DNA of 19,500 nucleotides from JBJHAX01 sp050480705. Its GTDB lineage: Bacteria > Actinomycetota > Nitriliruptoria > Nitriliruptorales > Nitriliruptoraceae. The notes under the pieces were generated by a model. The model was given only the letters and a program-made list of their open reading frames with translations. It had not been told where the DNA came from and ran no database searches. The position numbers and the translations under genes are program-made. Below, one piece after another: positions 6,885 through 13,582 of the stretch; position 1 is the stretch's first letter; each line of letters starts with the position of its first letter. Where the stretch lies: positions 1-19,500 of the forward strand of contig JBJHAX010000038.1 of NCBI GenBank assembly GCA_050480705.1. Reading direction: 5' to 3'.

Positions 6885-7022
6885 GTGGGATGCCCGCACT
6901 GTGCCCTCGACACGCAGTGGCGCAGAACGGGTGCATTGAACGCAGGACAGGAGGGAGACGCCACGAACGGACACCAGATCACGTTCGCGCAAGCCGCCGG
7001 CAACGTGCCGGCGAAGAGCTAG
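6885..7022 (+). CDS. Possible small protein of 45 aa with an N-terminal CPHC motif
   Basis: GTG 6885 is preceded by SD AAGGGAGG (6869-6876) with an 8-base gap. The frame runs to TAG at 7020-7022, just before the tctC SD at 7025. The product begins MGCPHCALDTQWRR and ends ITFAQAAGNVPAKS. The second half (from about 6957) has 19 of 21 codons ending in G or C, as in the real genes here, while the first half is less typical. The CPHC pair could bind metal or be redox active. I do not recognise the protein. It may instead be leader sequence or a remnant of a decayed gene. The hairpin at 6995-7013 lies in its 3' end, so translating it would melt that hairpin. Confidence 0.33.
   Translation: MGCPHCALDTQWRRTGALNAGQEGDATNGHQITFAQAAGNVPAKS
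6995..7013 (+). promoter_or_regulatory. Perfect 8-bp hairpin just upstream of the tctC ribosome binding site
   Basis: CGCCGGCA (6995-7002) and TGCCGGCG (7006-7013) enclose the 3-nt loop ACG. It ends 11 nt before the tctC SD (7025-7030). It may stabilise the tctC mRNA 5' end or influence initiation. Function is inference. Confidence 0.45.
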
Positions 7023-7037
7023 GTGGGAGGTTCACTG

Positions 7038-8132
7038 ATGAAGTTCCGACGCCGTCATACACGGCTCACGATCATCGGCTTGATGATCGCCACGCTCGTC
7101 CTCGCCGCATGCGGCAACGGTGCCGAGGACGCGCCCGCACCCGACCCTGAACCCGCGGAGGAACCCGACGAGGCCGCGCCGGCGGAGGAAGCCGACGATG
7201 TCGCCGACGTCGAATGGCCGACGCGTGCACTGGAGTACGTCGTTCCCTACAACCCGGGCGGATCGACCGACCCGATCGGACGCGAGTTCTCGCGACTGCT
7301 CGAAGAGCTGACCGGGCAGAACGTCATCGTCCACAACCGTGCAGGTGCGGACGAGACGATCGGTATCAGCTCCTACGTCGTCGACGAGCCGGGCAACAGC
7401 CACATCATGGGATTGACCTCGGCGACAGGCATTGTCGTCCAGCCGATCGTCAACCCCGACATCGAGTACGCCGACGAGAACGACTGGACCAACGTCGTCA
7501 AGATGATCGAGGCTCCCAACGCGTTCCTCGTTCGTGACGATGCGCCGTGGGAGACGATCGAAGACCTGATCGAAGATGCACGGAACCGTCCGGGCGAGAT
7601 CTCCGTCGGAAGCACCGGTCGTGTCACCAACAACAGCTTCGCGGTCGTCGGGCTCATGGAGCAGGCGGACATAGAGCTGAACCTGGTGGCGTTCACCGGC
7701 GCCGGCCCCGCGGTCACGGCAGTGCTCGGTGGCCAGGTCGATGTGGCGATCCCGACGATCTCCGCACAGATCGGGTTCCTGGACGCCGGTGAGCTCCGTT
7801 CGCTCGGTCACACCGGTGACCAGGTGATCCCTGCAGCACCGGACTCGGTCCCGTTGGGGACGGTCGGCTACGACCTGCCGTTCAGTTCCGACTACTTCAC
7901 CATCGCACCCCCCGACCTAGACCCTGGGGAGCGGGATGCGCTCATCGCTGCGGCACTCGAAGTTGCGAACAGCGACGAGTTCCGGCAGTGGTGTGAGGAC
8001 AACGGCTACATCTGGGACCCGACGGGCCCGGATGAGATGTCCGAGTGGATCGCCAACACGACCGCAGCGAGCATCGCCGCGATCGAGCTGATCAACCGCA
8101 TGCAGATCGATGAAGTGGACGAGGACGACTGA
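7038..8132 (+). CDS. tctC: Tripartite tricarboxylate transporter substrate-binding lipoprotein (TctC/Bug family)
   Basis: This is the extracytoplasmic binding protein of a TTT carrier, which captures a carboxylate and delivers it to TctA/TctB. The 364-aa precursor has a lipoprotein signal: basic MKFRRRHTR, a hydrophobic core and lipobox L22-A-A-C25. An acidic Pro/Glu-rich linker (about 29-57) tethers the domain to the membrane. The mature domain begins with WPTRALEYVVPYNPGGSTDPIGR, the Bug-family first strand and ligand loop, and continues through VHNRAGADETIG and GSTGRVTNNSF. The start is ATG 7038, with SD GGGAGG (7025-7030) and a 7-base gap; GTG 7023 lies upstream but overlaps this SD. The ligand cannot be named: family members bind citrate, other di- and tricarboxylates, or aromatic acids. 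Confidence 0.9.
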   Translation: MKFRRRHTRLTIIGLMIATLVLAACGNGAEDAPAPDPEPAEEPDEAAPAEEADDVADVEWPTRALEYVVPYNPGGSTDPIGREFSRLLEELTGQNVIVHNRAGADETIGISSYVVDEPGNSHIMGLTSATGIVVQPIVNPDIEYADENDWTNVVKMIEAPNAFLVRDDAPWETIEDLIEDARNRPGEISVGSTGRVTNNSFAVVGLMEQADIELNLVAFTGAGPAVTAVLGGQVDVAIPTISAQIGFLDAGELRSLGHTGDQVIPAAPDSVPLGTVGYDLPFSSDYFTIAPPDLDPGERDALIAAALEVANSDEFRQWCEDNGYIWDPTGPDEMSEWIANTTAASIAAIELINRMQIDEVDEDD

Positions 8133-8149
8133 ACGACTGGTCGATCCCG

Positions 8150-8184
8150 CGTGGTGGGGGCCGGCTGGTCCGGCTCCCACCACG
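8150..8184 (+). terminator. Strong 15-bp stem-loop after tctC
   Basis: The arm at 8150-8164 (cgtggtgggggccgg) pairs with 8170-8184 around the loop CTGGT, with one G-U wobble in 15 pairs. It begins 17 nt after the tctC stop. There is no T-run. Such hairpins after binding-protein genes commonly stabilise or partly terminate the message so that the binding protein is made in excess over the membrane subunits. Confidence 0.65.
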
Positions 8185-8201
8185 GCCACGACCCCTGACC
8201 G

Positions 8202-8231
8202 GCCGGTGCGAACCCAATCGACTGCACCGGC
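8202..8231 (+). promoter_or_regulatory. Second stem-loop in the tctC-tctB gap
   Basis: GCCGGTGC (8202-8209) and GCACCGGC (8224-8231) are perfect 8-bp inverted arms with a 14-nt loop. It lies 17 nt after the stronger stem and about 100 bp before tctB. It may be a second mRNA barrier or a binding site for a dimeric regulator. Confidence 0.35.
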
Positions 8232-8329
8232 GACATCCGGCGCGCCTTCCGATAGGAATGCATCCGCGGTGGGCCATTGGGACGTGACCACCGCCACCAG
8301 AGGCGAGAACCGAAACGGAGCGTGGATCG

Positions 8330-8905
8330 ATGAGCGACGGCAACGATGCTGATGCCGGGATGAATTCTGGCGAAGGCACCGGTGAGGGCATGTCAACGAG
8401 TGGTGGGGGCGGTCCAACCTCGGTTGTCTGGTCGCGGACGCTCGGCAAGGTCCTCATCCTCGTCTTTTTCCTGGCCGTTGCCGTCGGGTACACGAGCTAC
8501 GCACACCGGAACCTCGACTTCGGCAGGATGCGCCTGCCCGGGCCGGCGTTCTGGCCCTTCATCGTCGGCATCGCGATCATCATCATCGCGCTGATCGCCA
8601 TCATCGAGGCGGTGGTCGTCGCCGAAGACAATCCGATCGTCGACTGGCCCGTCGGCGAGGACGGACGCCGTGTGATCGCATTCGCTTCGACGGTGCTCGC
8701 CTTCGTCTTCAGCCTCTACCACCTGGGATTCCTGGTCAGTGGCATCTGGGCCACCGCTGTACTCATCCGCGTGCTGGGACGCGATCCCTGGTGGAAGGCA
8801 TCGCTCGCCGGTGTGCTCATGACGAGCGTCATCTACTGGTTTTTCACGTCCGTCCTGCGCGTACGGTTTCCCAATTCGACGTTCATACCCGCGGTCCACT
8901 TCTAG
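8330..8905 (+). CDS. tctB: Tripartite tricarboxylate transporter small membrane subunit (TctB family)
   Basis: This 191-aa protein has a Gly/Ser-rich cytoplasmic N-terminus (1-33) and four likely membrane segments at about 40-56, 74-97, 113-145 and 157-175. A large hydrophilic loop carries AEDNPIVDWPVGEDGRR. The RLPGPAFWPFIVG segment before the second helix is typical of TctB, where a G-P-x-x-W/F-P pattern precedes the membrane. It starts at ATG 8330 with GGAG (8317-8320) and a 9-base gap. TctB sequences are poorly conserved, so the call rests on topology plus position between tctC and tctA. The later ATGs at residues 11 and 21 are alternative starts. Confidence 0.85.
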   Translation: MSDGNDADAGMNSGEGTGEGMSTSGGGGPTSVVWSRTLGKVLILVFFLAVAVGYTSYAHRNLDFGRMRLPGPAFWPFIVGIAIIIIALIAIIEAVVVAEDNPIVDWPVGEDGRRVIAFASTVLAFVFSLYHLGFLVSGIWATAVLIRVLGRDPWWKASLAGVLMTSVIYWFFTSVLRVRFPNSTFIPAVHF

Positions 8906-9055
8906 CGCCCACGATGCGGTACTCGGGACCTAGTGCCCGCCGTTCGTTCCAACAGATCCAACCGCTCTGAGAGCTTCACACGTACGAAGTCAGATACGGC
9001 CATCACGGTGGGGTGTGCCGGGGACACCTGACATCGACAGGCAGGGGAGGGAGAG

Positions 9056-10576
9056 ATGGGTCCGATCGAGGGAGCACTGTTCGGGCTTAACGTGGCCATT
9101 TCGCCCGAGCTGATTCTCGCCGCGTTGATCGGTGCGATCGCCGGATCGATCATCGGGCTGCTTCCGGGGCTCGGACCTGTTGGTGGAGCGGCAATCCTGC
9201 TGCCGCTGACGCTGACGCTCGGGCCGACGGCCGGGGTCGTGATGATCGCCGGCATCTACTACGGCGTGATGTACGGCGGCTCGACGACCGCAGTCCTGCT
9301 CAACATCCCCGGCGAGGCACCGTCGGTCGTCGCATCGTTCGACGGCTACCCGATGGCGCAGAAGGGCCGGGCCGGTCCTGCCCTTGGCATCATCGCGCTG
9401 TCGTCGTTCATCGCCGGCACGGGCTCGGTCGTCCTGGCGGTGTTCTTCAGTCCCTTCGTCGCACGGACCGCGCTGGCTTTCGGCCCCGCGGAGTTCCTCG
9501 CACTGAGCCTCGGCGGACTCCTGCTGCTCGCCAGGGTGACCGGTGGCAGCCTCGGAAGCGGGCTGATTCCGATGGGGATTGGTCTCGCGCTGGCCACCAT
9601 CGGGCGCGACGATGTCACCGGCACCCCCCGCTACACGTTCGGACAGCTGGAACTGAGCCTCGGGGTCGACATCGTTGCGGTCGCCATCGGACTGTTCGGC
9701 CTTGCCGAGCTCGCGCTCATGGCCGAAAACCCGGGGCGAAAACCGAAAGTTGCGAGTCTGAGATTCCGCAACCTGATTCCGAGCAAGCGAGAACTTCGCC
9801 GCAGTATCGGTCCCTGGGCTCGAGGCGGCGCGATCGGATTCGGCCTGGGACTGCTGCCGGGCCCGTCGGCCGCGATGTCGACCTTCCTGTCCTATCGGGT
9901 CGAGAAATCGGTCTCGAAACACCCGGAGGAGTTCGGCAAGGGGGCCGTGGAAGGCATCGCCGGCCCGGAAGCAGCGAACAACGCCGCCGCCACCTCCAGC
10001 ATCATCCCGATCCTCGCGCTCGGCATCCCGTTCTCGGCGACACTGGCACTCATCATCGCCGCACTCATGATGCACGGGATCACGCCCGGGCCATTGATCA
10101 TGATCCAGCGCCCAGAGATCTTCTGGGGCGTGCTGATGTCGATGTTCGTCGGCAACGTGATCCTGCTGATCCTGAATATGCCGATGATCCGACTATGGGT
10201 CGCGGCTCTGCGCGTTCCGCTGCACTACCTCGTGCCCGCCGTCCTTGTCATCGCCACCTATGCGGCCTACGCGGCCCGTCGGTCGATGGTCGACATTCTG
10301 TTCGCGGTCGCGCTCGGTGCTCTCGGCTACATCTTCGCCAAGTTCGACTTCCATCCCGCGCCTCTGCTGGTCGGCCTGCTTCTCGGGCCACTCATCGAGA
10401 TGCACATCAGCCAGGGGCTGAACCTCAGTCGCGGTGAGCTCAGCTATTTCATCGCCTCACCGTTGTCGAGAGGCATCTGGATCGTGGTGGCGTTCGGCGT
10501 GCTCTTCAAGCCGACGATCACGTTGGTCCGGCGCATCCGAGAAGCACGACAGCCGGCCGATCTGACCCTGCCATAG
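9056..10576 (+). CDS. tctA: Tripartite tricarboxylate transporter large membrane subunit (TctA family)
   Basis: This is the transport channel of the TTT system, a secondary carrier driven by an ion gradient. The 506-aa integral membrane protein is made of two homologous halves, each with a G-rich signature: GAIAGSIIGLLPGLGPVGGAA (about 26-46) and GLGLLPGPSAAM in the second half. The family motifs YGGSTTAVLLNIPGEAPSV and GPEAANNAAATSSIIPILALGIP are complete. Length fits the family (about 500). It starts at ATG 9056 with SD AGGGGAGG (9043-9050) and a 5-base gap. The 150-bp gap after tctB holds only a weak short inverted repeat (GGTGT 9012-9016 with ACACC 9024-9028). Together with tctC and tctB it forms a complete transporter. 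Confidence 0.95.
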   Translation: MGPIEGALFGLNVAISPELILAALIGAIAGSIIGLLPGLGPVGGAAILLPLTLTLGPTAGVVMIAGIYYGVMYGGSTTAVLLNIPGEAPSVVASFDGYPMAQKGRAGPALGIIALSSFIAGTGSVVLAVFFSPFVARTALAFGPAEFLALSLGGLLLLARVTGGSLGSGLIPMGIGLALATIGRDDVTGTPRYTFGQLELSLGVDIVAVAIGLFGLAELALMAENPGRKPKVASLRFRNLIPSKRELRRSIGPWARGGAIGFGLGLLPGPSAAMSTFLSYRVEKSVSKHPEEFGKGAVEGIAGPEAANNAAATSSIIPILALGIPFSATLALIIAALMMHGITPGPLIMIQRPEIFWGVLMSMFVGNVILLILNMPMIRLWVAALRVPLHYLVPAVLVIATYAAYAARRSMVDILFAVALGALGYIFAKFDFHPAPLLVGLLLGPLIEMHISQGLNLSRGELSYFIASPLSRGIWIVVAFGVLFKPTITLVRRIREARQPADLTLP

Positions 10577-10671
10577 GTGATCTGATCCTCCCTCTAATCC
10601 TCCACGGAGGCGACTGTCACGACCACCCCGACCGACTCGCAACGTCCCGCAACGATCGAAGGTTGTCCAGC

Positions 10672-11235
10672 ATGGCCCGTGTTCCGTACCTGACGACTGA
10701 AGACCTGCCTGAGCGCGACCGGGAGCTGCTCGAGCGCCCGATCCACCTCTTTCGTGCGCTGGCGAACAGCCCGGAGGCACTCCGGCGGTTCGACGGGCTG
10801 GGCGACTGGATCCGTTACGAATGTGAACTCGACCCGCGCCTGCGTGAACTGGCGATCCTCCAGGTTGGCTACCTCACGGCCAGCCCGTACGAATGGAGCC
10901 ATCATGTCGAGATCGGTCAGCGCTTCGGGGTGACGCCCGACGACATCCGGGCGATCGCCGCCGAGTCGGCTGGTGATCCGACCGGGCTTGACGAACCGGC
11001 GAAGCTCGTGTTGCGCGCGACGCGGGAGCTCACACTCGGGCTGGCGATCGAGGATGACACCTGGGAGCAGCTTTCGTCGCTCCTGCCGCAGGGCCGGCTC
11101 GTCGACCTCGTCGTGATCATCGGGTTCTACAACCAGGTCGTCCGCGTCCTTTCGGCGCTCCAGATCGACGTCGAGGACGACTATCAGGGCTACCTCGACG
11201 AGTTCCCGCTGCCGTCGGCGCCCTTGGTCGGGTGA
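10672..11235 (+). CDS. Carboxymuconolactone decarboxylase family protein (AhpD-like fold, no CxxC)
   Basis: This 187-aa all-helical protein has the family signature LRELAILQVGYLTASPYEWSHH at about 59-78, with the conserved Y73-E-W and His78. It lacks the CxxC pair of the AhpD peroxidase branch, so it is closer to 4-carboxymuconolactone decarboxylase-like proteins or uncharacterised relatives. It starts at ATG 10672, with AAGG at 10659-10662 and a 9-base gap; an in-frame TTG at 10663 is less likely. It follows tctA by 95 bp, a gap with a CCTCC/GGAGG inverted repeat at about 10599-10610. A role in ring-cleavage product or lactone metabolism fits the family, but the reaction is not predictable. 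Confidence 0.83.
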   Translation: MARVPYLTTEDLPERDRELLERPIHLFRALANSPEALRRFDGLGDWIRYECELDPRLRELAILQVGYLTASPYEWSHHVEIGQRFGVTPDDIRAIAAESAGDPTGLDEPAKLVLRATRELTLGLAIEDDTWEQLSSLLPQGRLVDLVVIIGFYNQVVRVLSALQIDVEDDYQGYLDEFPLPSAPLVG

Positions 11236-11256
11236 GTAGACGCCGCACGCCGGATT

Positions 11257-11293
11257 CGTCGATGTCGCCGACCTGATGCGTCGACGTCACCGA
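11257..11293. repeat. 15-bp imperfect direct repeat with 22-bp period
   Basis: CGTCGATGTCGCCGA (11257-11271) and CGTCGACGTCACCGA (11279-11293) match at 13 of 15 positions and differ only by transitions. The pair lies between the CMD-like gene and the first SDR gene, just upstream of the SDR SD at 11305-11310. Confidence 0.6.
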
Positions 11294-11317
11294 TCAGCAG
11301 AGTCAAGGAGACAGACC

Positions 11318-12088
11318 ATGGGACCATTGAGCGACCTGGACGGCAGGCGGGTTCTCGTCACCGGAGCCAGTAGCGGCATCGGCGCGGCGATCGCGGTTGG
11401 CTTCGCCGGTGTGGGCGCACGCGTCGCCATCCACTTCAACAGCAACGAAGCCGGCGTGAACGAAGTGGCCGACCGCTGTCGCGACGCGGGCGCCCCCGAC
11501 GTGGTGGTCCTGCAGGGAGATTTTCGAGAGTCGGCGACACCGGCACGTGTCGTCCGCGAGGCGATCGAGCAGCTGGGTGGCCTCGACGTGCTCGTCAACA
11601 ACGCAGGGGATCTCGTTGGCCGTGCCCCACTGGACGAGGTGACCGACGAGACCATCGCTGCGATCCTGCAGTTGAACTATGTCTCGCTCATCACCGCCTC
11701 ACGCGAGGCGCTGCCGGCACTGCGCGAGACCCGTGGCACGATGATCAACGTCACGTCGGTTGCGGCACGCACCGGGGGTGGTGGGAACTCGACGCTGTAC
11801 GCCGGCGCGAAAGGTGCGGTGAGCGCGTTCACCCGCGCGATCGCCAAGGATCTCGCACCCGAAGGCATTCGTGTCAACGCACTGTCGCCCGGGGTGATCA
11901 CCACGCCGTTTCATGATCGGCACACCGATGCCAGCGGCATCGCCGACCGCATCCGACGTATACCGATGGGACGCATCGGTGACCCCGAAGAGTGTGTCGG
12001 GACCGTGCTGTACCTCGCCTCGCCCGCAGCGAGCGGCTACGTGACGGGCCAGGTGATCGAGGTGAACGGCGGAATGTTCATGCCGTGA
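11318..12088 (+). CDS. Short-chain dehydrogenase/reductase (FabG-like, classical SDR)
   Basis: This NAD(P)-dependent oxidoreductase of 256 aa has the cofactor motif TGASSGIG (15-22), the structural NNAG motif (94-97) and the catalytic Ser147, Tyr161 and Lys165 (YAGAK). The C-terminal LSPGVITTPFHD and VTGQVIEVNGGMFMP ending is standard. The sequence resembles 3-oxoacyl-ACP reductase and many sugar or alcohol dehydrogenases, so the substrate is undetermined. It starts at ATG 11318 with SD AAGGAG (11305-11310) and a 7-base gap. The TGA stop at 12086 lies in the same frame as the MFS gene that follows, with no other stop in between. Confidence 0.92.
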   Translation: MGPLSDLDGRRVLVTGASSGIGAAIAVGFAGVGARVAIHFNSNEAGVNEVADRCRDAGAPDVVVLQGDFRESATPARVVREAIEQLGGLDVLVNNAGDLVGRAPLDEVTDETIAAILQLNYVSLITASREALPALRETRGTMINVTSVAARTGGGGNSTLYAGAKGAVSAFTRAIAKDLAPEGIRVNALSPGVITTPFHDRHTDASGIADRIRRIPMGRIGDPEECVGTVLYLASPAASGYVTGQVIEVNGGMFMP

Positions 12089-12091
12089 CGG

Positions 12092-12199
12092 ACCTTTCGA
12101 CCCTCGGCCGCACCGGAGCTGGACGGCGTGGACCGACCCTCGACCATGCCCGAACCAGTCGGCGTGGACCGACCCTCGGCCGCGCCCGAACCAGTCGGT
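12092..12199 (+). repeat. 36-bp tandem repeat at the start of the MFS gene (two near-identical copies plus one decayed)
   Basis: Copies at 12128-12163 and 12164-12199 differ at only a few bases. In the MFS frame each encodes a 12-residue unit VDRPS(T/A)(M/A)PEPVG. A more diverged copy occupies 12092-12127 and shares the cgaccctcggcc core. The array begins 3 bp after the SDR stop. Confidence 0.8.
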
Positions 12200-13582
12200 G
12201 TGGACCACACGGCATCGGTGGCCCGGAACGGTCCGACGATGCGTAGTGCCCGGCGTGACCCGCCGCGGCCAAAGTCAGCGTGGGCGTCGACAGCCGTAGG
12301 CGCCATGGTCACGGTCGCCGTCTCGATGCCGATGTTCCTCATCGGTGCGACCTCGGTGTCCCTGCGCGAATCAATGGGGTTCGCCAGCGACGGCATCGGG
12401 TTGGCCGTCGCGGTCTTCCACGGCACCGGCGCGTTCGTGGCCGTGTGGATGGGCCGCCTCGTGGACCGGATCGGTTCGATCTGGTCGGTGCGGTTCGCGG
12501 CGGCGGGCGCGGCGGTGACATCGTTCTGCGTCGCGTTCCTCGCGGACGGTCTCGCTTCGCTCCTGGCGATCATGGTGCTGGGAGGTGCGGCGGCGATGCT
12601 GGCTCAGCCGGCAGCGAACCGGCTGCTCGCGTTCGGTGTGCCCCCTGCACGCCAGGGGGTGGCGTTCGGGGTGAAGCAGTCCGCCCCACCGGTCGCCTCG
12701 ATGCTCGCCGGCTTGAGCATCCCACTCGTCGTCCTCACCTGGGGATGGCAGACCGCCTACTTGATGGCAGGCCTGCTCGCCGCTGCCGTCGTCGTTCTCG
12801 CGGGGCCGCGGCCACCGGCAGCCGTTCGTGCGCCACGCCTGCGGTCGGTGAGGATCCCGCGTGAGGACCGTCGGACGCTGATGTGGTTGTCGGGAGCGAT
12901 CGGGCTCGCGGCCGCTTCCAGCACGGCGGCGTTCTCGTTCTACGTCGACGGTGCCGTGGCCGCTGGCACCTCGCACGAGCGCGCCGGGGTGATGCTCGCC
13001 GTCGCCGGAGCGGCGTCGGTGACCGTCCGGCTGTGCTGCGGCTTCGCCGCTGACCGCATGCGGGGTGACCGACTTCGCTTGTGTGTCTGGCTGCTGTGGA
13101 TCGGGGTGGCCGGAATGGTGCTGCTCGCCGTCGGCGGCCGGGTGACGATGGCGGCCGGAGTCGCGGTCGCACTCGCCGGGACCTGGGGGGTGAATGGCCT
13201 GTTCTGGTACGTGGTCATGCGTGGCTTCACCTCGTCTCCGGGAAGGGCCAGCGGCTCGGTGATGCAGGGACTGCTGGTCGGTGCGACCGTCGGTCCGTTC
13301 GTCTTCGGGTTCGTGACCAGGATTGCCGGGATGCGCGCGGCCTGGATCGTCGCCGCCGTGCTGGCGACCGGATCGGCCCTGGCGATGCAGCGGGGAGCAA
13401 CACGGTTGCGTGAACGTGCCGCGGCGGCGCACGGTGTCGGCATCACCGGAAGCGGCGCCGTCAGTGACGGCGGGGGCCATGGCGACGGCAACCCCGGCAG
13501 CAGCGGCAACACGACGGAAGCCGACCCTCCGGCCGAAACTCGGGACAGTCATCCAAGGAACATCGGACAAGGAGAGCGGTGA
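12128..13582 (+). CDS. Major facilitator superfamily transporter
   Basis: The product is a multi-spanning membrane carrier, up to 484 aa from GTG 12128. About twelve hydrophobic segments can be seen, starting at AVGAMVTVAVSMPMFLIG. The loop after the second helix reads GRLVDRIGSIW, the MFS cytoplasmic signature, and the equivalent loop of the second half reads GFAADRMRGDRLRL. The first 37 residues are a repeat-derived, Pro-rich, non-membrane stretch without SD, so the true start may be ATG 12239, giving 447 aa. The hydrophilic C-terminal tail of about 50 residues is rich in Gly, Ser and Asn. The stop overlaps the next SDR start (TGATG at 13580). It resembles monocarboxylate/oxalate-formate-type carriers in general form, but the substrate is unknown. 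Confidence 0.86.
   Translation: MDRPSTMPEPVGVDRPSAAPEPVGVDHTASVARNGPTMRSARRDPPRPKSAWASTAVGAMVTVAVSMPMFLIGATSVSLRESMGFASDGIGLAVAVFHGTGAFVAVWMGRLVDRIGSIWSVRFAAAGAAVTSFCVAFLADGLASLLAIMVLGGAAAMLAQPAANRLLAFGVPPARQGVAFGVKQSAPPVASMLAGLSIPLVVLTWGWQTAYLMAGLLAAAVVVLAGPRPPAAVRAPRLRSVRIPREDRRTLMWLSGAIGLAAASSTAAFSFYVDGAVAAGTSHERAGVMLAVAGAASVTVRLCCGFAADRMRGDRLRLCVWLLWIGVAGMVLLAVGGRVTMAAGVAVALAGTWGVNGLFWYVVMRGFTSSPGRASGSVMQGLLVGATVGPFVFGFVTRIAGMRAAWIVAAVLATGSALAMQRGATRLRERAAAAHGVGITGSGAVSDGGGHGDGNPGSSGNTTEADPPAETRDSHPRNIGQGER

Larger units (their letters stand above)
6666..7037 (+). promoter_or_regulatory. Structured leader region upstream of tctC
   Basis: This 372-bp stretch follows E1 alpha. GCCGGAAC (6707-6714) can pair with GTTCCGGC at either 6753-6760 or 6787-6794, giving mutually exclusive stems. 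A strong hairpin follows at 6837-6863, then a possible 45-aa ORF (6885-7022), then a perfect 8-bp hairpin at 6995-7013, 11 nt before the tctC SD. It does not match any riboswitch consensus I know. An Arg-rich 79-codon frame with ATG 6700 and SD AGGGAG (6688-6693) also spans part of it, but its second half has non-coding-like composition. Confidence 0.4.

Noticed and set aside
6837..6925. Cobalamin riboswitch
   Set aside because: AAGGGAGGAAACC and CCCGCACTGTG recall parts of the B12 core, but the intervening hairpin and the closing elements are missing.
6700..6939. 79-aa Arg-rich ORF after E1 alpha
   Set aside because: It has a good SD and ATG, but the product is low complexity, Arg/Pro-rich, and the second half has non-coding-like codon use. 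Kept only as a note in the leader entry.
6963..7022. ACG-initiated mini-ORF after GGAGG, mirrored at 10619
   Set aside because: Both sites show GGAGG-N8-ACG followed by a short open frame, but ACG starts are rare and two cases could be chance.
12371..13570. 399-aa minus-strand ORF opposite the MFS gene, and similar long antisense frames at 8990-10075 and 3372-4460
   Set aside because: They are antisense shadows of well-supported plus-strand genes, with Arg/His/Gln-rich low-complexity products typical of high-GC DNA.
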